Origin: Eukaryota sp. TZLM1-RC
Taxonomy: Eukaryota; Metamonada: BaSk clade
Assembly: GCA_040285825.1 (NCBI GenBank)
Contig: JAUPSS010000002.1
Span: 2,666,001 to 2,730,000 of the forward strand
DNA: 64,000 nucleotides
Direction: 5' to 3'
Part shown: piece by piece, positions 50,313-61,334 of the stretch
Numbering within the stretch: the first letter of the stretch is position 1
Layout: each line of letters begins with the position of its first letter
The notes under the pieces: model-generated
Seen by the model: the letters and a program-made list of their open reading frames with translations, nothing else
Told to the model about the DNA's origin: nothing
The model's database searches: none
Position numbers and translations under genes: made by a program

Positions 50313-52214
50313 ATGGCAAATACAGAGTTGCCACGTCGAGAGCGTGTACTCCCCTGGGAGGTTAACCGTCGTGAGCAACCAATAAACGACAGCAAGACGA
50401 CAGTTCCAGCAAGTGCTGCTCAGTTCTTCTCTACTGCAGCTCTTGTTTCAATGGAAAGACAGTTTCGCTATATTCGAACTGTCACTGTGCTTGCTGCCCG
50501 GTTAGCACAGCTGTTCGTCCTGCAATATCCGGAAATGGCTTTCTGGTTATATCAACAACAGTTTTGGTATCAATGTCAAGACTTTGTAATGGTACCTCAT
50601 CCGACTGTGAGACGCCCATTCGAGAATCATATGGAAGTGTACCGCGCACTCTATGATGTCTCTTTCCGACCTGGCTGGCCGTTTCCTCCTATTGGCTTTC
50701 AGAAGGGAACCGACAACTGGTGCCACTCTGACATTAGAAGCTTTCGCGCACTGCAAATGGTGAACAGCTTTTGTCAAATACTTACTGATGGCCCTGTCTC
50801 CTGGAAGCTGAACATCTTGAGGACAATGGCTACCTTCTTTGAGTGCCCTTGCCCAAAAAAATATGCTTCATTAGTGGTGAACACGACTACAGCCACTATT
50901 CCTGACTCTTTGCGCGCATGGTATGATGAAGGTCACCATGAGTGCATAATGGACCTATTTACTCAGCAGGTTGCCGACCCTCATCGTTTTTGACACTATG
51001 TTGATGCTGGACAATGTTGATCTCAATCCAGACAACATCACCTTCTTATTCACTACTGGGCTAAATATTTTATCCTTTCGGGAAAATATTGCATCTGACA
51101 CCATGCGAAGAAATGCCGTGTCCCCATCCCCCAGTTATTCTCCTGGCTTTATCTCTTTTAGTCAAAAACTGGAAAAGCATTTTCTCTCTTTTAATGCCAA
51201 CCACTGTCTGCTGAAAGATCCGTTTGCCTTTTTCAGAAAAAAGAAGTATCTGACTTACACAATCAGTTCAGACGCTGTTTCAATTCGTTTCACTTTTTCC
51301 TTTGCCCCAAAAAAAATAAGAATCGCCGGAAAGCCAGAGAATTGGCAACCACCATAGCCAGTGGGGAACACGATATACCTGCAAAGAATCGGAAGCGAAA
51401 CTCTAGACTTCAACAACAGGTCCGTCCAAGGCAACGTCGAAGAACTGACGACGCCTATGAGCCTCCGCTAGTTGATCCAATTGAATATTCATTTTGTGCA
51501 ACTAATCACAAAAATTTGTGTGGTTATTCAATTGGATCAAGAATTGATAATAACAATGTTGATCATCAACTTTCGGGCCTTGTTCTGAATCCAAAGGCAA
51601 GGAAGATCATTCACCCCCCGGTCCTGACCCATGCATCACCAAATTGCTATTTTGCTGAGAATTTACACAAATATCTTAATGAAGTAGCAATGCCTTTGAT
51701 GTGGGTACTGACACAGGAAGAAATCAACAATCCCGACTTCCGTCCGAGAACTATACTAGACCAACTGCTGATAAATGTAGATCGCCGAGCCCTGCGCCGC
51801 AACAAGTTTGATTTCTTTATAAGAAGGCAAAAAAGAATAATGGGATTAATTGAAAAAATTAAACTAATGGCTAATGGAAGAGAAACCATAATTTGGTTTG
51901 GTAGTGGAGGTGATGGGCCATCAAGACAAGCTGTGAAAACCCCAAGGAAGCGCTTTTTGAAGGAGATTCAGAAACATTTTACATATGTGAAGCCTAATGG
52001 AGATGAATTCTACACATCTGCCAAAACGAATTGCTGTAAGGTATTCAATCAAAAGTTGTATCACGATGATGGGACGGTGAACAATGATAAGTTTGTTTGC
52101 CCTCAATGTCAGACACTCTGGTCGAGGGACATCTCAGCCTCCAGAAACCAACTGGAGATTGCCATAAGTGAACACTACTACAATGAAAGACCTGAGGCGT
52201 TGGAGACCACGTAG
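50313..52214 (+). pseudogene. Fanzor nuclease, second group, split by two frame changes
   Basis: Frames 50313-50993, 50971-51357 and 51342-52214 tile one Fanzor-length protein (about 630 aa). The last (290 aa) holds the nuclease. A VDP at residues 44-46 (51471-51479) is the likely RuvC-I Asp. It is followed by RRNKFDFFIRRQKRI and TIIWFGSGGDG, then RuvC-II Glu222 in GDEFYTSAKTNCC. Ribbon cysteines are at 231/232 and 253/256, and the RuvC-III Asp263 is in WSRDISASRN. The overlaps at 50971-50993 and 51342-51357 have no convincing short intron, so single-base indels are likely. The N-terminal part aligns with the relic at 3.5-4.0 kb. It lies 180 bp upstream of VPS51. Confidence 0.85.
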
Positions 52215-52395
52215 ATAAGTGTTTTTCCATGTAATGCGTACCTGTACGCGTATTGTGATGTTGCTGCTTTAACTATCATTTGATCGTGATATCATATAGT
52301 GATGGATCTAAAGTATGCTTAACGTCTATCAAGATTGCATGAATTGGTCAAAAGCCAGAAGTGCGTTTTGATAGAAATTCGCACTATCATTACAA

Positions 52396-54826
52396 ATGCC
52401 CCGGAGCAAAAGACACCTCTTGGCTCAGTACTACGGTGTATCTACACCTAATGCTAGTGCTAAGAATCCATTAGATTTCAAAGACCCTTCCTTTGTACCA
52501 GAGTCTTACCATGACCATGTCAAGAATAACTTCTCTGCTTCTCAACTACATGAAACTCACCAACAACTCCAAATCTCTATAGCTGAACTCAAATCCAAAC
52601 TTCAGTCAGTGGTCTATGACAATTATGCAAAGTTTACCTCGGCTGGCACTGTCATTCAATCTGTATGTCCCACTTCTTCTCTCCTCACTTCAGATGACCT
52701 CCTCCCTCTCTACTCTCAACTCTGACCTCTCTTCGATTGATGATGCTTTCTCTTCCTTAAACTCCACAATGAATGATCTCTCTCCCATATCCTTTTCACT
52801 CTCTGACCTTGCTAGCCTCGCTGACAGATGTGGTGCTGTCAAACAACTAAGCCATCTCTTAGACCTTCCTCTCTCATTAGAAAGGTTCTTGGAGTATGAA
52901 TGTTATGGTAAGTGTGTTTGTCTATATTTGGAAGCAAGGCCAGTATTTGAGCATAGTGATTTACAATTTGTTGAAGAATTGAAAATTAATTTGGAATCGA
53001 TTGTTAAAGATTTATTGGATTTAATTTTAAAAAAACAAATTAATTCAAATGATTTGGAATTATTCTGGCAAGGAATGTTTAATTACTCCATTGTCTTGAT
53101 CAATCAAAATAATCAATCAACTGATGATTTGATTGATTTTGTTTCTGATTCTCTGATGACGTGGAGGGGTCTGATTGAGCAAAACATTTCTTTCTCTGGC
53201 TTTAATTTGGACTCAATTCGTCAAACTTTTTCCGAAATATTTAATCAAATTTGGTACTTAAAAGGTTTCTTGTCTCTGTTGTTCAACATACCTAATCTTT
53301 CCAATTCTGCCATCAATTCTTTTTTGAATAATGGTTATTTAATTGTGGATTTTTTAAAGGAAATCAGCACTGACCGGTTTTTTAATTTTCCAAGTAGTGT
53401 GGAAAAAAGTTTTAACATATGCGTAAAAAAATTAGTTGAAACTTTGTTTTCTAAATTAAATGTTATTAAAAAACAAATTATTTCTGATGTTGACGGTTTC
53501 ACGCTCAATTTTATTAAATTAAATCATTTTTTCAGGGAAATTCCTGCTGGTTTGATTGATCTTTTTAATGTAAAATCAGTTATGTTTTCAAAGTCAGTTT
53601 GTCAATCAATCATTTCACACGTCACTGGTTGCCTAGAGCGTGACATGATGACGTTGGCAGTCAAAAACTCTCAGATAGTTTCATTTTCAATCAAGGACAA
53701 GTCAAACTTGGTCAACGCTTTTTTGACCCTTTTCAAAACTGTTTTGACCCAATGCCATCCTTTAATTAAAAGTCTCAATTATTCAGAGTTTTTTACGACC
53801 GAATATGTCACAAGTTCTCTTAATGCTCAACTTATTTCTGCAATTTACAATTTTATATCACATTTGAAAAATCAAATTTTAAAAGCAATTTCTGGTAATA
53901 ATTGTTTATGTTTAATCAGAATTTTACTTACTTTTGGGCAAGATGTTTTGTGTGACGTTTTTGATTTGATTGATGACGTTTTGATTACTGATGAGGATGT
54001 GGTAAATGGTAGAAGGAGTGAAGATCGATCAAATCAATCAATTTTGATTGATGACGTTTTTAATCTCGGTCAGGATTTGTTTTCAATTAAAGTGTTTTAC
54101 ATTTTACACAATGTATTTGAAACCGTTGAATCGAGTTGTAAACGTGATCTATGTTTGACTTCAAAGGACTTCTCGACACCTTCCATTCTTTCTGGTCTTT
54201 TAGTCAAGAAAGTATCAAATTTTCATGAATTATTTAAAATCTTTCCTGATCCAATTGGAGCTCAATCAAATATTGTTTCACTCCGGGAAAATTTAGAATA
54301 TTTATCTCCAAGGGATATAATTGAAAGAAAAGTCGAAATTGATGTGGAATCTCTGTTTGATGAAGTGGTCAGTCTTCCTCAGTTGACGATTAAGGATCAT
54401 TATTTGAAATTTTCACACTGCCAGTGCCTTGATTGCGCTGATTTTAACCTTGTTGATGTTCAAAATTTCCTCCAATCAAATCAATCAATACTTTCAATCA
54501 TTTATGATGAAGAATCACAAAATTCAATAGAAAATAATATTTTCAATCAATCTTTTGTGTGCTCTCTGGTCTTCATTTTGTCTTTTAAAAAACTAGTTTC
54601 TTTTGTCTATTCAAAAACAGAATTAAATTTTCCTCAAATTCAGCTAGATGTAGCTTTCTTCAGAAGTTGTATTCCAAGTTATTGTGGACATTTGGCGCCG
54701 ATTGTCAACAGTGTGTTGGATAAACTGCTTGTTTCAGCAGCTCAGAAGGTAAAAAATGATACCATTTTGCCCTATGATGATGTCACCGAAGCAATCAATC
54801 AATTTAGATTAGAAGCAGGACTCTAA
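52396..54826 (+). CDS. VPS51: VPS51-like GARP/EARP tethering subunit, one 31-nt intron
   Basis: Exon 1 is 52396-52662 (89 codons), exon 2 is 52694-54826, giving 799 aa (animal VPS51 is about 780). The N-terminus matches VPS51 strongly: LLAQYYGVS, NPLDFKDPSFVPESY, and VYDNYAKFTSAGTVIQS, then a region where family members have a long coiled coil. LADRCGAVKQLSHLLDLPLS matches the next family block. VPS51 is shared by GARP (endosome to trans-Golgi) and EARP (recycling endosome) and binds t-SNAREs near its N-terminus. The splice is needed to join the two frames at the expected point. The gene is convergent with the next gene, with only 5 bp between stops. Confidence 0.88.
52663..52693 (+). other. 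31-nt spliceosomal intron in VPS51
   Basis: Starts GTATGT and ends CACTTCAG. It falls between codons, and removing it restores a frame that continues the VPS51 alignment without loss. The interior is pyrimidine-rich. Confidence 0.85.
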
Positions 54827-54831
54827 TTATT

Positions 54832-55935
54832 TTATTTAATCCAACATATTTGATTTAATATTTCTTCCCTTAACCTGGGAAACGTTTTGGCTTTCATTTG
54901 TACTTTTTTCCTACTCAATTTGGTTGATAATCTTGATAAGGTCTTTGATGATGTTGTACCTCGTAGTTTTTGACTTTCAAAGTAGGTAAATGAAAGCTTT
55001 CTTACATCCGGAAATTCATTCAGGCACTCATCAACAATAGATTCACACTCGTCTTTGAGCCCAGATAGTTTACAAATTGAGTCTGACATTTGTATTTCGT
55101 AAACATTGGTCTTTTGCATGTCCAAGAGTTGTTTTAACTCGTTAATTTCTTCAGAGTTTATACTGACATTAGTTTTCGCCAATAAATTCTGAATATTTCC
55201 CTCAATAAAATACTTTTCAAATATTAGTTTTGGAGAATTTGTAGCTAATTGAGCACATGGAGCTCGTAATTGTAAAACGGCATTACCTGGCAAATTCCAA
55301 GAATTAAAGACTGATGAACAAAGCTGTTGGTTGTCACTCACTAACTGATTAATGATAAGCTTCTTTGCCTTTAAAAGACGGATCACTGGTGATATTTGGT
55401 CCTGACTTACCCAAACTCGGTCAATCTCCACATATCCTCGACATATGGACAGTAATAGCTCAATTTGAGCAAGTACTTGGTCATCAATTGCTATAGACTC
55501 CCCCTGTCCCCTGGCAGATTGAAGATAAAAGTCTTGAATCTTGTTGGACAGACGACTTGCTTTTAACTCCCCAAGTTCGAGGTGGAGCAGTTCATAATGC
55601 AATTGAATGCTCAGAGTTTCAGCATGATCGAGGGCTTGAAAGAAGAGTCGCTGAGCAAATGACTTGACACTAACACGATAGAAATGGTCAACATAGAAGA
55701 AAATCTTTGAATCATTATCATGCTGACGGGTATGAAATGGTTGTTCTCTTCCTTTGAGATTGAGGACCAAGCTACACTTTGGCAAAGCCTTTCTTATGAG
55801 AGGAAGTTCATCAACTCTTGTACTCACTGAACCTAGACCCTTGTAGAAGGCATCTATATAAACTGTTTTATCCACTCGCTGAGTCAAAACGTTAAGTTTG
55901 CGAGAAACTAGTCCTGATATGAGACTTTTCACCAC
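54832..55935 (-). CDS. Uncharacterised 367-aa protein
   Basis: I do not recognise a family. The chain looks like a mostly helical cytosolic protein. It starts VKSLISGLVSRKLNVL, has a mixed region to residue 110 (KGREQPFHTRQHDNDSK), then long helices (LDHAETLSIQLHYELLHLEL, QVLAQIELLLSICRGYVEID). The C-terminus is basic (TKLSRKKVQMKAKTFPRL). No signal peptide or membrane segment. It is tail-to-tail with VPS51. Codon use resembles neighbouring host genes and the frame is intact, so it is probably a real lineage-restricted or fast-evolving gene. Confidence 0.6.
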   Translation of the reverse strand: MVKSLISGLVSRKLNVLTQRVDKTVYIDAFYKGLGSVSTRVDELPLIRKALPKCSLVLNLKGREQPFHTRQHDNDSKIFFYVDHFYRVSVKSFAQRLFFQALDHAETLSIQLHYELLHLELGELKASRLSNKIQDFYLQSARGQGESIAIDDQVLAQIELLLSICRGYVEIDRVWVSQDQISPVIRLLKAKKLIINQLVSDNQQLCSSVFNSWNLPGNAVLQLRAPCAQLATNSPKLIFEKYFIEGNIQNLLAKTNVSINSEEINELKQLLDMQKTNVYEIQMSDSICKLSGLKDECESIVDECLNEFPDVRKLSFTYFESQKLRGTTSSKTLSRLSTKLSRKKVQMKAKTFPRLREEILNQICWIK

Positions 55936-56535
55936 AACATACTTAGTCTTAATAGCGTTTGTATGGACGCTTTCTGCAGAATGATGCTGTAGAGAGAGTT
56001 GAACATGATAAAGGTACTGTTTCGTTCAAGATGTCTACATTGTCCTGTTGATAAAAGGGTATCTTCTTCAAACAATTTGTAGTATTACAAGCTTTAGGTG
56101 TGATCATGAATATCCTTCTTACAGTTTAACAACCCAAACAGAAGATGAAGTATGTTTATCAAAATATATTATCACTTAAAGTGCTTCACAGACGATAACC
56201 AAACACAACCGGAAGATGAAAATAAATGTCATTATCTTCAAATATTCAAATCAATAAGGGCAAATCATTAATATGTTGTTTTGCGAGTAATCAATTCCAC
56301 AATTGAATTAATCCCATTACTGTTCATTTTTTTTAATTTTTTTGGAAGTATTCTGTTTATTTACGAGAATATGTCTCCCTATTCTGTGTTTGAAATTGTT
56401 TTTACACCAAACTACCAAAACCTTGTTACAGTTTAACAATTGTATGGACACTTTTTGATTTAAAAAATATTCATGATCAATTTTTGACTGAAGCTTCTTG
56501 TAACAGTTTCGTCTTTATGTTGTCAATCTATTTGA
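55936..56535. other. Intergenic, nothing recognised
   Basis: About 600 bp of A/T-rich DNA between the unknown gene's start and the radical SAM gene's 3' end. No frame of interest. Confidence 0.4.
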
Positions 56536-57579
56536 TTATTTCCAAATACCATAAATTGAGGTACCGCAATCACGACATTTCCCATCATCCAATAAAACAT
56601 TTACTCTTCTTGAGCGATTCCTAGTTATCACAACTGCATTACAAGAAGGACAATAAGTGTTCATGAGTTCATGATCAGGTACATTTCCCAAATATACATG
56701 TAACACACCACAATCTTTAGCAATACGAGCAGCTCTTTCCAATGTTTGAACTGATGTTCTGGGTATGTCGAGGAGCTTGTAAGTGGGATAACACGCTGAA
56801 AAGTGAAGCGGAATAGACGGAGAAACAGAAACAACAAAAGAACAAAGATCCTTGAACTGTTGATCTGAATCGTTGTGACCTTCAATAACTAAGTTAGTTA
56901 CCTCTACATGTATACCTCGTTCAAAAGCTTTTCTAATAAATTCTTGCACAGGACCTAATCGTGCCCCGCAAAGCTTTTTATAAAAATCATCATCTCCTTT
57001 TAAATCCACATTGAAAGCATCACAGTAAGGAGCAATCATATCAAGAGCCTCATCTGTCCAGTAACCATTTGTTACTCCAACAGTTTTAATCCCCTTTTCT
57101 TTTGCTAGTTTGAAAGTGTCAAACATGTATTCAAACATAATAACAGGTTCAGTGTAGGTGAATGCGATAGATGGACAACGGGAAGCTTGTGCTCGTCCAA
57201 CAATCTGGGTTGGTTGAAGATCATCACCCATGGCTTCAAAGTCTTTTGTGTCTACCACTCTTCGGGCTAAATCTGAGACTTGGCTGATTTGGTAATTCTG
57301 ACAAAACTTGCATTTGAGATTACAACCAACAGTTCCAACACTGAGAATGCTTGTTCCAGGGAGAACGTGAAAGAGGGGCTTCTTTTCTATGGGATCCATT
57401 GATGCGGCGATAGATTTGCCATATACCAAAGAGCGGACTTGACCTTCAACCATTGCACGAGCATTACATCGGCCAATTTGGCCCTCTTTTGAAAAGACGC
57501 AACGATGAGCACATGTTAGACATTGTATTTTACCATCATCTTTCTGTTCTGTGACATAGGACCCATGAAGTTGAGACAT
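56536..57579 (-). CDS. AmmeMemoRadiSam-type radical SAM protein
   Basis: 347 aa. An N-terminal Cys cluster (C20, C23, C27, C38: CLTCAHRCVF...GRC) is typical of this family. The radical SAM motif CNLKCKFCQNYQ (C86-x3-C90-x2-C93) binds the 4Fe-4S cluster, and AFTYTEPVI and VGVTNGYWT match later family blocks. The C-terminal ribbon (CPSC...CRDCG) could bind Zn. Prokaryotic members occur with AMMECR1 and MEMO-like proteins, and their substrate is not established. Neither partner is in this window. The frame is intact and without introns. Presence in eukaryotes is patchy, so ancient loss or transfer is possible. Confidence 0.88.
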   Translation of the reverse strand: MSQLHGSYVTEQKDDGKIQCLTCAHRCVFSKEGQIGRCNARAMVEGQVRSLVYGKSIAASMDPIEKKPLFHVLPGTSILSVGTVGCNLKCKFCQNYQISQVSDLARRVVDTKDFEAMGDDLQPTQIVGRAQASRCPSIAFTYTEPVIMFEYMFDTFKLAKEKGIKTVGVTNGYWTDEALDMIAPYCDAFNVDLKGDDDFYKKLCGARLGPVQEFIRKAFERGIHVEVTNLVIEGHNDSDQQFKDLCSFVVSVSPSIPLHFSACYPTYKLLDIPRTSVQTLERAARIAKDCGVLHVYLGNVPDHELMNTYCPSCNAVVITRNRSRRVNVLLDDGKCRDCGTSIYGIWK

Positions 57580-58495
57580 TACTGTATAAATTGGGATTTT
57601 TTGGAAAACTTTTCAGAAATCCTGACTCAGAATGTGTTTTATGGAATCCTATTTCAAAAATGTATTACATCAAAAAATACCAAACTTTATTCAGAAAATT
57701 CAAAGTGCAATATGCTTTGTATTGAAATTGATTGAGATGCAGTAATATTTACTCAACTCAGAATGGGGTTGATACAATAAAAGGTTATAAAAGGTTATTA
57801 TAAAGAATTAAAGATACAGAAAATGATTTTGATGACCCTGGTATTAATCCTTCTCAATATCAAGGATCGAATCAACAGTATAATTAAGCAAATCAATGAA
57901 AGAGCAATGAGTTTATTGAGAGGTGAAGTACCCCAACACACAATTTCTGCACATGAGATTAATTACTCATTGAACTTGTATTATAACGAATGTTATCATA
58001 TTCTTTCATATCATGTATCCGATAACACAAATACATCTGTAGCAGAATGGCAAGCACTTTGATCCAAGATTGGCAGTGATAGAAGGAGATGTAACTAGTC
58101 AATATAGATCGGTTTAGCTGCAGTGTGCCAATGATGAACATTCCAAACGAATGTTCCATTATTAGAATCCTTTTGTTCTTCACATGCCTATATCTCACTG
58201 GTTGCTGTTGATGTTGTTTCGGATTTTGTGAGCTCTCAGACCCTCTTCGTAATGTGAACTCCGATTATGTTGTCTTGCTTTGATTTGTACTGTATTATAC
58301 CCATTTCCTTATGATCAACTTTCTCACAACATTATATCGTTGTTGTCGGACCAAACCTTGTGATGGTTTCAGCGATAGTGTTTCATAGTTTGGTACAATA
58401 ATTGGTAAGGATGCTTAGGTTAAATCATTGTGGACATCCACAATAGTATCAAGTGTTTGACTAAAGTGAGGAAACTAAGTGTCGCCACTGAATGT
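57580..58495. other. Intergenic with unassigned frames
   Basis: A 79-codon plus-strand frame (57823-58062, RINSIIKQINERAMSLLRGE) has no recognised family and may be chance. The rest is A/T-rich with no gene seen. Confidence 0.35.
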
Positions 58496-58610
58496 GTGTT
58501 CCATCTTCCAACTGGTATCCTCACCATTTTGGAGAAATTGTAGTAGAACAGTTAAGAGCACAGAAGAAAAGGTCAGGGCCTCGATTTCCGATCGGAATCG
58601 TTGTTCTGAT
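58496..58610 (+). pseudogene. Fragment duplicated from the SERCA-type pump gene
   Basis: 58534-58580 matches 62799-62846 of the pump gene (about 90 percent by eye, core TTGTAGTAGAACAGTTAAGA), where it encodes VVVEQLRAQKK in the nucleotide-binding domain. Sequence on either side diverges, so only this piece of an old copy remains recognisable. Confidence 0.55.
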
Positions 58611-58834
58611 CCTTCCGTGGGGGTATAGTATATCACTTTTTGGAGTCGTCATGTGAGTCATGATATGGGTGCTGTTGAATCAGCCATGGTCACAATCACC
58701 TTAGATATGGGATGTTTTTCTTGTTGGTGTTTTGTTATATATTGTTATTTTGATGTTTTTGAGTTTGTTGATTTTCGTGTTTTGGGTTCATCTTTGAAGA
58801 TCTTATTGAGCCATTTACTTGTCAAATTGAAAAT

Positions 58835-60245
58835 TTGGTCACTGAAGAGAATTTAGTTGATAAAACATTTCTAGTTGATGTACATTTTCTTGCAAATGCA
58901 GTTGAGAAAGATCCTCAGATATTCTTAAAACCAACAATTACAATTGCTCAATTCATTGCCATTGGAGAAGGGAAACCTTATCACATTACCCCTGTATCAA
59001 CAAATGTAGGTCCGGGATTGTTTCCAATTGACACAAGAACAATGTGGACAATTATCACACAAACATTAGTGGATGGTCTGTTGCCTCAACAGAGAATGAA
59101 ACTGGTCGATACGCAAGATCAAGTCCTTAGATTTAAACCACCTGAGCAATTTGACTTTTGGTCTAATATTATCGATTTAAACCAACCGATGTTCAACCAA
59201 AAGAGTTATAAATTCAACAACATTATCCACACAGATGAATTTAATATTGTAGTAGAATCTGTTCGTCAGCATTTACAAGGTCATAAATGTAAGCCAGACA
59301 ACAAGGCTAGTATTTCTGATTTATACTGATGATGTTGATGTTGATACTTTTCAAGACAAACGAATTGTTGTTTGTGATTCTGGAAAACGTGAATTAATGT
59401 ATTTTGGGAGTAAAAATCTGATCAAGATTTAGCCATAGTGCCTAAACATCATACCGATCAGCAGAGAAATAGTCGGGTGATGAATCTGGACAAGAAATTC
59501 AAATGGTTGAGAATGACTCAGATGTCCTGGTCTTTGAAAAGTAGGATGAATGAAAAGCAAAAACGATGGGCGACAAAGTAAATTGAGGTAGATTACGACA
59601 GGAACCAAATGATGGAGTCTAACGAATTGTCAATCGAAGATGCAAACACCGAATTATCCGCGTTTGCTGCCAATTCAGCAACTTTTATAGATTTTCCCAA
59701 CTTTGTCCGAACTTCGGCAAGTTTTTTTGACAATTGACTTTTATAGTCTTGACTTGTGGAGCATTAATAAAATGCAAGCTTTTATTCACAAGCAAAAGTC
59801 TGAAAGTTGGTTGTTAAAAAGTCTTATTCACCAGTTATGCAATCCAAAAGACACTTTAATACTAATGGGTGATTCTGGTAAAAAAGGTTCCAAAAATTGG
59901 AAACATCATAGGCCTACTCGAGGCATTGCATGTATTCAATTTCTGAAAAGAAATGGATTTGAAGTATTGATGATTAATGAAACTTTCACATCAGCAAAAT
60001 GTCCTGTTTGTTTTGAAAAGGTTGCTACGTTTGTGAGAGTAGCAAATCCCAGATTCTATAGAAGAGAAAAGACTCCAGTTACCACATGTCATGGTTTATT
60101 AGCTTGTAATAGTGAGAGTTGCAAACTCAGTAACAAAGGCTCAACCAGGCTTTTCAATAGAAATAAGCTGGCTTGTCTGAATATGTTTGCAATGGTTGAA
60201 GCCAGAATGAGTGGTAATGAAAGACCTCAGTATCTGTGTAGTTGA
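58835..60245 (+). pseudogene. Fanzor1-type nuclease, decayed, with a RuvC-III substitution
   Basis: The N-terminal/central part 58835-59329 ends with the Fanzor block KFNNIIHTDEFNIVVESV. A frameshift at 59328 leads to RIVVCDSGKRELMYF (RuvC-I Asp; usual DPG is DSG), then stops. Frame 59703-60245 contains LILMGDSGKKGSKN, HRPTRGIACIQFL, INETFTSAKCPVC (RuvC-II Glu and first Cys pair) and CNSESC. It ends at FNRNKLACLNM, where the RuvC-III Asp of NRD is Asn. Frameshifts, stops and this substitution make it inactive. It is clearly a different group from copies A/B. Confidence 0.85.
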
Positions 60246-60299
60246 TCATTTTTGTAATTATTCCGCACGAAAATTGATCGTGTAATTATGGGATATTCT

Positions 60300-61300
60300 G
60301 ATATGGGATACTGATTTTGTGGAACTTCCTCCAAGAAGCTTGCTCTCCTTACCACTGACTTTTCCAAAATTGCAGAAACAAATCTTGAAAGTTTTAGAGA
60401 ACTTGGATTATATTGTACGTCTTAGCTTGGCTAAGGAAAAAAATCCCGTTTTTGCAAACTTTTTGATTGATCTTGAAGACAGTTGTTCAAGTTGCCTAAT
60501 CTCCCAAATTCCCAACATTTATGGCCTTCTACTTAATGATCACCAATGGACCACTGCAATGAGAATGAGATGTTTTCTATGGCCTTGTTCATCACCAAAT
60601 GATTTAATTTGTAGCTGCAAGAGTGTTGTTACGCTTTCCCATATTTTAAACTGTAAGTATTTTATAACTTATCGCTCAATTGTTCATGACTCAGTTCGTG
60701 ATCAATTATATGCCATGTGCAAAAGTTTCAATATAGAGGCATTTATTGAGCCATTAGTACGTAAGCTGTCTTCAGATCAAACTGATGATTCCTTTGGTAA
60801 AAGAAGGGCAGATTTAGTAGCTCCAGGGATCGATGGTGTTCTCAATGTTGTAGATGTTGTCTCAGTTGATGTTTGCAAAAATTCTGCTGCTCGTTTAGTG
60901 TATTCCGCTGATTCGCCGTTATCTAACGCCGAAAAAAAGAAGATAAAAAAATATGAAGAACCTTTGGCACAGTTAGGTAGAGTGGAACATGTGAAATATC
61001 AGTTTGTGCCGTTTGCAATTTCTCTTTTTGGCAATATTGGACCTTCAGGGTTGCGCTTTTTTGAAAATTTTAAAAAAGTGTTACTGATTAGGTCTGGTAA
61101 AACAATGAATTCCACTTTCTGGTTAAATAGAATTGTTTTTTGCATTTTCAAGTCTATTCCAACAATGATTTCAAAGGCACTTTTAGCTATTGGTGTAGAA
61201 TATGAACGCAATTCTGTCAGTAGGTTCAGTAATAGTGACGCTTGTTTGGAGGATATTGAATTCTAGATGGGTTTTTATCTCATTAAATATTCCAGTTAAA
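60300..61300 (+). mobile_element. 5'-truncated non-LTR retrotransposon, subfamily C, copy 2, intact frame
   Basis: Frame 60319-61266 (315 aa) is uninterrupted. It has linker VRLSLAKEKNPVFANFLIDL, knuckle CSCKSVVTLSHILNC, SIVHDSVRDQLYAMCKS, IEPLVRKLSS, and endonuclease core GKRRADLVAPGIDG with D in VVDVVSVDV. KKYEEPLAQLGRVEHVKYQF, FGNIGPSGLRFFENFK and CLEDIEF follow. No reverse transcriptase and no upstream frame. It ends about 80 bp before the SERCA start, so the pump promoter overlaps or borders its 3' tail. Confidence 0.82.
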
Positions 61301-61334
61301 AAAAATTATGGGAATTTCCCATATATAAATATTG

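Noticed and set aside
50960-51000. Tiny intron joining the first two Fanzor frames
   Set aside because: No GT...AG segment of about 30 nt with a pyrimidine-rich end gives a clean join; indels explain the frames better.
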